A stretch of DNA of 38,381 nucleotides from Bacteroidales bacterium (lineage in GTDB: Bacteria; Bacteroidota; Bacteroidia; Bacteroidales; F082). The notes beneath the pieces are model-generated. The model searched no databases and had not been told where the DNA came from. It worked only from the letters and a program-made list of their open reading frames with translations. Position 1 is the stretch's first letter. Each line of letters starts with the position of its first letter. The DNA lies in NCBI GenBank assembly GCA_017466405.1, contig JAFTUF010000004.1, positions 1 to 38,381 on the forward strand, written 5' to 3'. Both the position numbers and the translations under genes were made by a program. Positions 8,985 to 16,914 of the stretch are shown one piece after another.

Positions 8985-10742
8985 TCAAATATCTAATTGC
9001 AATCCAAGTGAATTTTTAATGTCAATAAGATTCGGATTATCGCTTGCCATTTTCTCGAACTTCTGCTTGTCGGTATATAACACGACTTCATGAACACGTT
9101 CAACGACTTTCTCTTTCAAGAGAAACTGGTTGTTATGAAGTTCATTCTTGAGATATTCGTGAAGCATCTGCATATTATCCTGATTTTTCACAACCAGCAC
9201 ATTATCAATTTTGAACACTATCTCCGATTTACTTATCTTCTCAGGTTCAGAGTTTTTTATTCCAGCTGCGAAGGCAGGCGACTTCGACTGACAAATCTGG
9301 ACGAAATCGTTCCAAGCCTTAGTCAGTTGTTCTTGGGTAAAATCGTTGTCCCACCTCTCCTCCTCCACTTCTTCCTTCTTAGGCTCATCGGCTGTGATTG
9401 AAATCGTCGCAGCCCTATTCAGACGACCCATTCTTTGGGGTGACGGGTTCGGGGATGGGGACGGGTTCGGGTTCGGGGACGGGTTCGGGTTCGGGGACGG
9501 GATTTGGGTCTGAGTCCGTGTCATTGTCGGAGTCGGCGTCGGAGTCGGCGTCATTGTCGGAGTCTGAGTCTGAGTCCGTGTCATTGTCTGAGTCTGCGTC
9601 CGTGTCTGAGTCTGTGTTGTTTGTGCTTGTACTTGTTGCTGAGCACCAGCTTGCTCTATATAGCACATTTTCATCAGGCATACCTCGAGATGAAGTCGTT
9701 TGTTGCTACTGCTCTTGAAGTTAAGGTCGCATTGATTTGCGAAATCCAAAGCTTTAAGAATGAAATACTGCGAACATCTCTGAGCCTGTTGTGCATATCT
9801 CATCTTAAGTTGCTGACTCACTTCCATAATATCAATGACAGCCTGATTCTTTCCGAGGAGCAAGTTACGAAGATGACTTGCCAGACCCTGTATGAAATGC
9901 TGGACGTCGAAACCTTTATCGACAATATCGTTGAGCAGAAGCAGAATCGAGTTAATGTCCTTAGCCAGAATATGGTCCAACATCTGGAAATAATATTCAT
10001 AGTCGAGGACGTTAAGGTTTTCTATGACGTCTTTGTATGTTATCTTGTTTCCCGAGAAGCTCACCATCTGGTCGAAGATAGAGAGAGCGTCACGGAGAGC
10101 ACCGTCGGCTTTTTGTGCTATGATGTTAAGAGCGTCTTTATCAGCAACGACGTTTTCTTTCTCTGCTATCGATTCGAGATGTTTGCTTATGTCTTCAACT
10201 GTGATTCGTTTGAAATCGAATATCTGGCATCGTGATAAAATCGTTGCGAGGATTTTATGTTTTTCTGTCGTCGCCATGATAAACTTGGCATACGCAGGAG
10301 GCTCTTCGAGAGTCTTCAGGAAAGCGTTGAAAGCAGCTTGAGAAAGCATGTGCACCTCGTCGATGATATAGACTTTATACTTACCCACCTGAGGCGGTAT
10401 TCTCACCTGATCGACAAGGTTTCTGATGTCCTCAACGGAATTGTTTGAAGCAGCGTCTAATTCGTAGATGTTAAACGAGTTGGAGTTATTGAAGCTTCTG
10501 CATGATTCGCATTCGTCGCAAGCCTCCATATCGGGAGTAGGATTCAGGCAGTTGATAGTCTTCGCCATGATTCTGGCACACGTCGTCTTTCCCACGCCTC
10601 TCGGTCCACAGAAGAAGAACGCTTGCGCCAAAGTGTTAGTTCTTATAGCGTTGCGTAATGTAGAAGTAATGGCTTTCTGTCCAACCACACTGTCGAATGT
10701 CACCGGTCTGTATTTCCTCGCTGATACAACAAAATTATCCAT
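8985..10742 (-). CDS. dnaX: DNA polymerase III subunit gamma/tau
   Basis: 585-residue clamp-loader ATPase that opens the sliding clamp at primer ends. Walker A GPRGVGKT is at 46-53, the zinc-binding cysteines at C65, C75, C78 and C81, Walker B with DEVH at 128-131, and the sensor-1 area near ATTEKHK. The AAA+ core ends about residue 365. Residues 375-435 are an extreme low-complexity linker: alternating Thr-X (T-Q, T-R, T-M, T-P) followed by Pro-Ser/Pro-Asn repeats, encoded by imperfect hexamers far more GC-rich than the surroundings. The C-terminal about 130 residues resume normal composition and would be the tau-like part. The reading frame is intact through the repeat. Confidence 0.95.
   Translation of the reverse strand: MDNFVVSARKYRPVTFDSVVGQKAITSTLRNAIRTNTLAQAFFFCGPRGVGKTTCARIMAKTINCLNPTPDMEACDECESCRSFNNSNSFNIYELDAASNNSVEDIRNLVDQVRIPPQVGKYKVYIIDEVHMLSQAAFNAFLKTLEEPPAYAKFIMATTEKHKILATILSRCQIFDFKRITVEDISKHLESIAEKENVVADKDALNIIAQKADGALRDALSIFDQMVSFSGNKITYKDVIENLNVLDYEYYFQMLDHILAKDINSILLLLNDIVDKGFDVQHFIQGLASHLRNLLLGKNQAVIDIMEVSQQLKMRYAQQAQRCSQYFILKALDFANQCDLNFKSSSNKRLHLEVCLMKMCYIEQAGAQQQVQAQTTQTQTRTQTQTMTRTQTQTPTMTPTPTPTPTMTRTQTQIPSPNPNPSPNPNPSPSPNPSPQRMGRLNRAATISITADEPKKEEVEEERWDNDFTQEQLTKAWNDFVQICQSKSPAFAAGIKNSEPEKISKSEIVFKIDNVLVVKNQDNMQMLHEYLKNELHNNQFLLKEKVVERVHEVVLYTDKQKFEKMASDNPNLIDIKNSLGLQLDI
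9438..9620 (-). repeat. Coding hexanucleotide repeat in the dnaX linker
   Basis: About 183 bp of imperfect 6-bp units within dnaX codons 375-435. Two blocks are seen: ACTCAG/ACACGG/ACTCCG-type units encoding Thr-X, and a CCCGAA/CCCGTC-type block encoding Pro-Asn/Pro-Ser. Because the period is a multiple of three, expansion or loss keeps the frame. A similar GC-rich hexamer tract is inside atpG at 24490-24555. Confidence 0.85.
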
Positions 10743-10835
10743 GATACAATATTCTAATGAGCGGTAAAATTACGAGTTTTATTCGAGCTTTCGTATATTT
10801 TTTTCAAAAAAATAATTTTATAACGCGTAATTATT

Positions 10836-10843
10836 TATTTTTG
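10836..10843 (+). promoter_or_regulatory. Possible -7 box for the porW run
   Basis: TATTTTTG fits TAnnTTTG and sits about 78 nt before the porW start, in the AT-rich gap between the divergent genes dnaX and porW. No convincing -33 TTG is at the right distance, so this is a weak call. Confidence 0.35.
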
Positions 10844-10920
10844 CATATTCGGAAAAAAGATTGAAATAAAACACGAAAATTGGAGTTATATTTCTTGTTA
10901 AGTTTTTAAAATTTTGTAAA

Positions 10921-13647
10921 GTGTTGAATATCAAAAAAAGTAAATTCAGAAATATCTTATTGGGATTTTTGTCTCTCTTATTGCTGGCTTCATGTTCCAC
11001 AAAGAAAAACAAATGGAACAGAAGAGTTTATCATAATTTGACGAGTCATTACAATGTCTGGTGGAACGGCGACCAAAGCATCAAGGAAGGAGAGAAAGCC
11101 CTGAAAGAGGCTGTCGCAGATGATTATACAACTATACTTCCAGTTTATAACTACGGAACAAAGGAAAACGCCTTGTCGCTCAACTCGCAGATGGACAGAG
11201 CTATAGAGAAAGCAGCCATCAGCATCCAGCGTCACTCCATGCGTTTCGGAGGAAAAGAATACGTCAAATGGATCGACGACTCTTACCTCCTCATGGCAAA
11301 AGCCAATTTCTACAAACAAGAATATATCCCGGCACGTCGTACCTTCGACTACGTCACAAATTCGTATAAATATTACGACGTCACTCACACCGCAAACCTC
11401 TGGCTCGCAAAAACATATATCGAGACAGAACAATATGCCAAGGCTGAAGCTATACTTCAGTCGTTGATAGTCACAGTATCACAAACAGACAAGATGCCTA
11501 AGTATGTGAGAAATAACTTAGACTTAGTACTTGCCGATTTCTATATCAAACAGAAACAATACGACAGCGCAGTAAAATATCTTAAGAGCGCGTTGTTGAA
11601 AAACTTAGACAAAGAAACACGCGTAAGAGCGATGTTTATCTTAGGTCAGATTTATGAATATCAAAACGATAACAAAAGAGCTACCGAACAGTTCGAGGCT
11701 GTCATCAAGAAACACCCTGATTATGAGATGACATTCGAGGCTCAGATGAATCTCGCCAAATGCCACGACACAGGCGACACAACAAGCATCATGAAGATGT
11801 TCTGGAAAATGCTCGACGACACCAAGAACACCGAATACAAAGACAGGATTTTCTACGCCATGTCTGACGTTGCCTTAAGAGAAAAGAACGAGGACTTAGG
11901 AATCAAATATTTAAGAAACTCCGTTGCGACAAGCAAAACCAACAACCGTCAGAAAGTGAAATCGTCGCTCAAGGTAGCATCGATGTTATTCGATAACAAA
12001 GATTACGTTCTCTCACAAGCATATTACGACACCGTCGTCATGACGATGGACAGAACGTATCCCGAATACGACAGCCTGCTCAACCTCTCAGTCATGCTCA
12101 ACGACTTGGTAGCAAATCTCACCACATATCAGTTGCAAGACAGTCTCTTACGTCTCGTCGAGATGGACTCTGTCTCGAGAAACAAAGTCATCACTCAGGT
12201 GATAGAAGATTATAAGGCAGAACAAGAACGTCTCCAAAAAGAGAAGGAACTTCAGGAACAGCTCGCTCTCCTCGACAATGGCGAAGTCGCAAAACCAGAT
12301 ATGACAGGCTCAAGTCCTATGGGCGGTATGGGCGGCACATCGTGGTATTTCTATAATCAGCAGTCACTCACCCGCGGCGCTACCGACTTTAGAAACAAAT
12401 GGGGCAACCGTAAATTAGAAGACTATTGGTTCTTAAGCAACAAACAAAGCATGTTGGGCGAGGAAGAGATGTCGGAAGAAGAACAGATAAAAGAATATTT
12501 CACCGAAGAAGAACTTGCCACGCTCTCCAAAGAAGAGATCTTAAGTCAGCTTGAAGAACGTAAGAACGCTGCTACAGCAGGCGACACCGCCAAGTACCAG
12601 CCAACCGATGTCGGTTATTATCTGCAACAACTTCCTTTCAGCGATGAGCAAAAGAAAGAAGCTAACGAACAGATACTCCAAGCTTTGAACAATATAGGCT
12701 ACATCTACTACGACAATTTGGAAGACTATAACAACTCCATCGACGCTTATACGGAACTTAACGAACGTTATCCAGAAAACGAGCACGAACTTTCTTCCTG
12801 GTATTACCTCTACAAGATGCATTTTGAAAGAGAAGAAAACGACAAGGCTGAATATTACAAGAACTTGATTCTTAACAAATATCCCGACTCTAACCAAGCT
12901 AAGATTATCCTCGACCCAGAGCATTTCATCAAGGAACAAGAGAAAGGTCAGGAAGCGTCAGTCTTATATAGCAAGACATTCGAGGCATACAAAAAAGGTC
13001 AGTATCAACGTGTCAGGATGAATGTAGAGAAAGCGCGTGAGATATGTCAGAGCGACACCGCCCTGATGCCACGTTTTGAGTTCCTCGACGCAGTAGCGAT
13101 AGGACAGCTCGAAGTGATAGATTCGATGGCGTATGCTCTTTACAGATTGGTTCAGAATTATCCGGAGAGCAGCATCAAGCCTCACGCCATGGAAGTACTT
13201 CTTAAAGCCAACGAAATGTACAGCTTAGGTCTCCCTGTAGAGAGCGCACGTCCGAAAGACAAAGAGCCAGAGAAAGAATATCCTTATCAATACAATCCTG
13301 ACGAAGCATATTACGTGATGATAGTATGTAACTCTAAGAACGTAAGAGTCAATCCTTTGAAAGTACGTCTCAGCGACTTCAACAAGGAAAGCTTCAGAAT
13401 GTTACAACTCGAGGTCAAGAACGTGATGCTTAACAAACAAGAGACATTGGTAACGATACAAGAATTTGAGAACGAGTCGAAGGCTGCAGATTACAAGACT
13501 GCTATGTTCTTGAACGACTATCTCTTTGGAGGCATCAGAGAAGACCAGTATAAAGTTCTGCTCATCTCAAAGGCAAACTATCCTATCTTTTACGAGAATA
13601 AAAACGTAGATGAATATATAGAATTCTGGAATAAAAATTCAAAATAA
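10921..13647 (+). CDS. porW: PorW/SprE-like TPR lipoprotein of the T9SS
   Basis: 908-residue lipoprotein resembling PorW (P. gingivalis) and SprE (Flavobacterium). A lipobox LASC puts the lipidated cysteine at residue 25, followed by the family-like segment NRRVYHNLTSHYNVWWNG. Much of the chain is helical TPR-like repeats (for example around 140-330 and 580-660), with a charged Glu/Lys-rich middle. PorW links the secretion pore to the PorK/N ring, so it fits the porPKLMN operon at 5.9-0.2 kb. There is no ATG before the lipobox: translation must begin at GTG 10921 or TTG 10924. Bactofilin follows 2 nt after the stop. Confidence 0.87.
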   Translation: MLNIKKSKFRNILLGFLSLLLLASCSTKKNKWNRRVYHNLTSHYNVWWNGDQSIKEGEKALKEAVADDYTTILPVYNYGTKENALSLNSQMDRAIEKAAISIQRHSMRFGGKEYVKWIDDSYLLMAKANFYKQEYIPARRTFDYVTNSYKYYDVTHTANLWLAKTYIETEQYAKAEAILQSLIVTVSQTDKMPKYVRNNLDLVLADFYIKQKQYDSAVKYLKSALLKNLDKETRVRAMFILGQIYEYQNDNKRATEQFEAVIKKHPDYEMTFEAQMNLAKCHDTGDTTSIMKMFWKMLDDTKNTEYKDRIFYAMSDVALREKNEDLGIKYLRNSVATSKTNNRQKVKSSLKVASMLFDNKDYVLSQAYYDTVVMTMDRTYPEYDSLLNLSVMLNDLVANLTTYQLQDSLLRLVEMDSVSRNKVITQVIEDYKAEQERLQKEKELQEQLALLDNGEVAKPDMTGSSPMGGMGGTSWYFYNQQSLTRGATDFRNKWGNRKLEDYWFLSNKQSMLGEEEMSEEEQIKEYFTEEELATLSKEEILSQLEERKNAATAGDTAKYQPTDVGYYLQQLPFSDEQKKEANEQILQALNNIGYIYYDNLEDYNNSIDAYTELNERYPENEHELSSWYYLYKMHFEREENDKAEYYKNLILNKYPDSNQAKIILDPEHFIKEQEKGQEASVLYSKTFEAYKKGQYQRVRMNVEKAREICQSDTALMPRFEFLDAVAIGQLEVIDSMAYALYRLVQNYPESSIKPHAMEVLLKANEMYSLGLPVESARPKDKEPEKEYPYQYNPDEAYYVMIVCNSKNVRVNPLKVRLSDFNKESFRMLQLEVKNVMLNKQETLVTIQEFENESKAADYKTAMFLNDYLFGGIREDQYKVLLISKANYPIFYENKNVDEYIEFWNKNSK

Positions 13648-13649
13648 TA

Positions 13650-14030
13650 ATGTTAAAAAACAATAATATGAGTAACAACGAAAGCCCAGCAAGAAACATT
13701 ATAGGCAACGGCACTGTAATAAAAGGTGAAGTAGAATCGAATGGCGACATCCGTATCGACGGAAAAGTTGAAGGCATTTTAAAGTCTAATGGTAAAATCG
13801 TCTTAGGACAAAATGGAACTATTGAAGGCGAAATCTTTTGTAAACAAGCCGACTTGTCGGGCAAGGTTCACGGCAAACTCTTCGTCGAAGAACTTACCTC
13901 AATGAAATCGACATCACGCGTCGAAGGCGAACTTAACACAAAACAACTATACATAGAGATAGGTGCGATATTCACAGGAAAATGTGAAATGGGCAAGTCA
14001 GAAACACCAAAAGCAGAAGCTAAAAAATAA
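13650..14030 (+). CDS. Bactofilin (polymer-forming cytoskeletal protein)
   Basis: 126-residue bactofilin. The core has the repeated short beta-strand pattern of a right-handed beta helix (GTVIKGEVESNGDIRIDGKV, then further rungs with G-x-(I/V)-x-G-x spacing) from about residue 18 to 110, flanked by short disordered tails. Bactofilins polymerise without nucleotide and scaffold cell-wall enzymes at the membrane. The start may be 13650 or the Met at 13668. It sits 2 nt after porW and overlaps the next gene by one base, so the three genes form one transcript. Confidence 0.9.
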   Translation: MLKNNNMSNNESPARNIIGNGTVIKGEVESNGDIRIDGKVEGILKSNGKIVLGQNGTIEGEIFCKQADLSGKVHGKLFVEELTSMKSTSRVEGELNTKQLYIEIGAIFTGKCEMGKSETPKAEAKK

Positions 14031-14407
14031 TGAAACCCAATCTTAGAAGATTTATCATTGGTTTGCTCTGTCTTATTGTGGCACTAATATTTTTAACTAC
14101 AATAGTTAAAAATGCAGCGCCTCATTTCGTTACACCTTACTGGTCGCTACTGATATTGTTCTTTGCAATAGTCAGCATAGTAGTTTATCTTCTGACAATG
14201 AAGATTCGTAAGGATAACGACATCCATAAGTTCACCAATTTCTACATGGGGGCCACAATAGTGAAACTCATGATTTATCTTGCTGTTATAGTAACGTATG
14301 TCCTTATTTCAAAAGATGATGCTAAGCCTTTTGTATATACTTTCTTGGCTTATTATCTTTGTTATAGTGTTTTCGAGACATACTCATTGACAAAAAATAA
14401 AGAATAA
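14030..14407 (+). CDS. Small integral membrane protein, possibly ATP-synthase-associated
   Basis: 125 residues with four hydrophobic segments, at about 8-26, 37-57, 74-94 and 101-119, and no soluble domain. I do not recognise a named family. From memory, other Bacteroidota have a similar protein between bactofilin/AtpZ and atpB, so it may be a remnant of the AtpI-like region of the ATP synthase cluster; here atpB is 15 kb away. It overlaps the genes on both sides by one base (TAATG at each end), showing strict translational coupling with bactofilin and folE. Confidence 0.75.
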   Translation: MKPNLRRFIIGLLCLIVALIFLTTIVKNAAPHFVTPYWSLLILFFAIVSIVVYLLTMKIRKDNDIHKFTNFYMGATIVKLMIYLAVIVTYVLISKDDAKPFVYTFLAYYLCYSVFETYSLTKNKE

Positions 14408-15018
14408 TGAAAAACGAAATTATAGGTTACGAAAGGATTGACAAATTCAACCCTGAGAAGTTAGAAAAGTTACAAGAACATTACGCAGCTATTTTAGAGT
14501 TACTCGGCGAAGACGTGACACGTGAAGGTTTGGAGAAGACGCCATTACGCGTTGCCAAGTCGATGCAGTTCTTGACACAAGGATACACCATGGATCCGAA
14601 AGAGATTCTGTTGTCGGCACGTTTCAAGGAAGACTATCGTCAGATGGTTGTGGTGAAAGACATCGAGCTTTTCTCATTATGCGAGCATCACATGATACCA
14701 TTCATCGGCAAGGCTCATGTGGCATATATACCTAACGGTTATATCACAGGATTAAGCAAGATTGCACGCGTCGTTGAAGCTTATTCGAGAAGACTTCAGG
14801 TACAAGAGCGATTGACCACACAAATCAAAGAAGCCATCAACGAGGCGCTACATCCACTCGGCGTGGCAGTCGTGATAGAGGCACGTCATTTGTGTATGAG
14901 CATGCGCGGCGTCCAGAAGCAAAGTTCTGTCACAACGACATCCGATTTCGTGGGAGCTTTCGAGCGCAGCGAGACAAGAGCAGAGTTCCTGCAACTCATA
15001 GGTTCGAACTTACATTAA
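14407..15018 (+). CDS. folE: GTP cyclohydrolase I
   Basis: 203-residue FolE, which converts GTP to 7,8-dihydroneopterin triphosphate, the first step to tetrahydrofolate and a route to queuosine precursors. Zinc ligands C92, H95 and C163 are in the motifs LCEHHMIPF and HLCMSMRG, and the [20 protein letters not shown] helix and [10 protein letters not shown] segment are typical. Length is normal. It is coupled by a one-base overlap to the upstream membrane protein, an unusual functional neighbour. Confidence 0.96.
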   Translation: MKNEIIGYERIDKFNPEKLEKLQEHYAAILELLGEDVTREGLEKTPLRVAKSMQFLTQGYTMDPKEILLSARFKEDYRQMVVVKDIELFSLCEHHMIPFIGKAHVAYIPNGYITGLSKIARVVEAYSRRLQVQERLTTQIKEAINEALHPLGVAVVIEARHLCMSMRGVQKQSSVTTTSDFVGAFERSETRAEFLQLIGSNLH

Positions 15019-15040
15019 TTAAATAAACAACAAATTTAGT

Positions 15041-15772
15041 ATGAATCAATTTAATGACAATTACAATCCAAGAACTATGACACCTGCAATGACGAGGTCA
15101 TTTGTGTCTAACGTTTTCTTATGGATGTTTGCAGCGCTTGGCATAACAGCAGCGACAGCATTTTTATTCGGAACCAACGAATCTTTGATGAGCATGTTGA
15201 TGTACATCACTCCTGAGGGAGGAGCGAGAATCAGCACATTCGGCTGGATAGTCACATTCGCCCCATTCATCATAGTGTTAGTCATGTCGGCAAGAATCCA
15301 CAGAATGTCGGTTCAGCAGACAGTCCTTTGGTATGTGGTATATTCCATCTTAATGGGAGTCAGCCTCAGTTTCATCTTCTGGGCTTATACCTCAGCATCA
15401 ATATTCAAGACATTCATCATAGCAGCCGGCATGTTCGGAGCAATGGCAGTAGTCGGCTACACAACCAATACCGACCTCACCAAATTCGGCTCGTTCCTCT
15501 TCATGGCATTGATAGGAATAATCATCGCAAGTTTAGTTAACTTCTTCACTCATAGCGCAAGATTAGATTACATCATAAGTATATTAGGCGTTCTCATCTT
15601 CACAGGTCTCACCGCCTTCGACGTACAAAAAATCAAACAGATAGGCGATGCCGGCATCAACGACGGCGACATGATGGCAAAGATAACAGTTCACGCTGCC
15701 TTGACATTATACTTAGACTTCTTGAATCTGTTCCTCTATCTGCTCAGATTCTTCGGTAACTCAAGAGATTAA
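15041..15772 (+). CDS. Bax inhibitor-1/YccA family membrane protein
   Basis: 243-residue protein with about seven transmembrane helices, matching the BI-1/YccA (TMBIM) family, including the late segment GLTAFDVQKIKQIGD with its conserved aspartate and the helix LYLDFLNLFLYLLRFFG at the end. Bacterial members such as YetJ leak calcium; YccA in E. coli modulates FtsH. Which role holds here is unknown. It is 22 nt after folE. Confidence 0.9.
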   Translation: MNQFNDNYNPRTMTPAMTRSFVSNVFLWMFAALGITAATAFLFGTNESLMSMLMYITPEGGARISTFGWIVTFAPFIIVLVMSARIHRMSVQQTVLWYVVYSILMGVSLSFIFWAYTSASIFKTFIIAAGMFGAMAVVGYTTNTDLTKFGSFLFMALIGIIIASLVNFFTHSARLDYIISILGVLIFTGLTAFDVQKIKQIGDAGINDGDMMAKITVHAALTLYLDFLNLFLYLLRFFGNSRD

Positions 15773-15790
15773 TTATTAAATAAAAACAAT

Positions 15791-15809
15791 GGACGTATTC
15801 GATACGTCC
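15791..15809. repeat. REP-like palindrome F
   Basis: GGACGTATTCGATACGTCC, 8-bp arms and TCG core, followed by CTAC, in the gap between the BI-1 family gene and fabD. Its arms (ACGTAT/ATACGT) differ from those of family members at 176 and 16795 but remain fully self-complementary. Confidence 0.7.
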
Positions 15810-15828
15810 CTACAATAAACTTTAAAAA

Positions 15829-16713
15829 ATGAAAGCATACGTATTTCCGGGACAGGGTGCCCAATTTGTTGGAATGGGAAAAGATTTATACGACAAGTTC
15901 CCAAAGGCGAAGGATATGTTTAAAAAAGCTAACGACATCCTCGGATTTTCAATCACTGATATTATGTTTGAAGGTACTCCTGAAGACTTGAAACAGACTA
16001 AAGTCACTCAGCCAGCTATCTTCCTTCATTCTGTCATATTGGCAAAAATGCTTAACGATTTCAAGCCTGACATGGTAGCAGGTCATTCATTAGGAGAATT
16101 TTCTGCATTGGTAGCAAACAACACGCTTCAGTTTGAAGACGGTCTTCGTCTCGTTGCAGCACGTGCCAACGCTATGCAAGCAGCCTGCGAACAGAATCCA
16201 GGAACGATGGCAGCCATCATCGGTTTGGACAACGAAAAAATCGAAGCAGTCTGCGCCACTATAAAAGATGAAGTCGTTATCCCAGCTAACTACAACTGCA
16301 ACGGACAAGTCGTTGTATCAGGCAGTCTCAAAGGCGTTGAGATAGCATGTCAGCTCCTTAAAGAAGCCGGCGCAAAACGCGCTCTTCCACTTCAAGTAGG
16401 CGGCGCTTTCCACAGCCCTCTCATGGAGCCAGCACGCGTAGAACTCGCTAAGGCAATAGAAAACACCAAATTCAACGAAGGCATCTGCCCTATCTATCAA
16501 AACGTAACAGGACAAGCAGTCACTTCTCCTGACATCATCAAGGCTAACCTCATATCTCAACTGACAGCTCCAGTACGCTGGACTCAGACAATGGGCAACA
16601 TGATAGCCAACGGTCTCACCGAAGTAGTAGAAGTCGGCCCTGGAACAGTCTTACAAGGTCTGTTCAAAAAAGCAGGAGCAGAACTCACACTGTCAAGTGC
16701 AACGGTGGAATAA
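15829..16713 (+). CDS. fabD: Malonyl-CoA:ACP transacylase
   Basis: 294-residue FabD, which loads malonyl groups onto acyl carrier protein for fatty-acid synthesis. Nucleophile S87 lies in GHSLGEF, the oxyanion/substrate arginine is R112, and the catalytic histidine H195 is in GGAFHSPLM. The N-terminal FPGQGAQ motif is intact and the length is standard. It stands alone, away from other fab genes, and is followed by a long hairpin and three palindromes. Confidence 0.96.
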   Translation: MKAYVFPGQGAQFVGMGKDLYDKFPKAKDMFKKANDILGFSITDIMFEGTPEDLKQTKVTQPAIFLHSVILAKMLNDFKPDMVAGHSLGEFSALVANNTLQFEDGLRLVAARANAMQAACEQNPGTMAAIIGLDNEKIEAVCATIKDEVVIPANYNCNGQVVVSGSLKGVEIACQLLKEAGAKRALPLQVGGAFHSPLMEPARVELAKAIENTKFNEGICPIYQNVTGQAVTSPDIIKANLISQLTAPVRWTQTMGNMIANGLTEVVEVGPGTVLQGLFKKAGAELTLSSATVE

Positions 16714-16730
16714 TTTACAATTAACAATGT

Positions 16731-16786
16731 AGAGACGTATCAATTACACCTATAGAAAATCAACAATGTGTAATTGCTGCGTCTCT
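16731..16786. terminator. Long hairpin after fabD
   Basis: AGAGACG at 16731 pairs with CGTCTCT at 16780-16786, and CAATTACAC (16741-16749) pairs with GTGTAATTG (16768-16776), separated by a 3x3 internal loop. It lies 17 nt past the fabD stop. There is no strong T-run, so it may act as an mRNA end or a repeat element rather than a simple terminator. A sister hairpin with the same GAGACG/CGTCTC base follows the S41 gene. Confidence 0.55.
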
Positions 16787-16794
16787 TGTTAATA

Positions 16795-16813
16795 GGACAC
16801 ATTCGATGTGTCC
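16795..16813. repeat. REP-like palindrome C
   Basis: GGACACATTCGATGTGTCC followed by GTAC; arms ACACAT/ATGTGT around a TCG core. It is the first of three family members in the fabD-S41 protease gap. Confidence 0.7.
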
Positions 16814-16834
16814 GTACGTGGAAATCTAATTTTA

Positions 16835-16853
16835 GGACGCATTCGATGCGTCC
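16835..16853. repeat. REP-like palindrome D
   Basis: GGACGCATTCGATGCGTCC followed by GTAC, 40 bp after copy C. Relative to C, one base is changed in each arm so that pairing is kept (ACGCAT/ATGCGT). Confidence 0.7.
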
Positions 16854-16877
16854 GTACAAAGATAAGGTAATTTATAA

Positions 16878-16896
16878 GGACGCATTGAATACGTCC
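16878..16896. repeat. REP-like palindrome E (imperfect)
   Basis: GGACGCATTGAATACGTCC, third copy in the array. The arms carry one C/A mismatch, as if one arm came from the ACGCAT type and the other from the ACGTAT type. It ends 18 nt before the S41 protease start. Confidence 0.6.
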
Positions 16897-16914
16897 ACTA
16901 AAAGAAACAATTAT

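Noticed and set aside
9398-9718. Open frame on the plus strand with Gly-Ser and Ser-Glu repeats, and a minus-strand Asp-Thr repeat frame at 9415-9681
   Set aside because: Both are other-frame readings of the dnaX hexamer repeat; a 6-bp period leaves all frames open. dnaX has full motif support.
16731-16896. Possible CRISPR-like array in the fabD-S41 protease gap
   Set aside because: The repeats are palindromes of 19 bp with irregular spacing and differing arms, there is no constant repeat/spacer length and no cas gene. They fit a REP-like family instead.
16774-16914. N-terminal extension of the S41 protease
   Set aside because: It would translate the palindrome array from a TTG start. The signal/anchor sequence begins right at ATG 16915.
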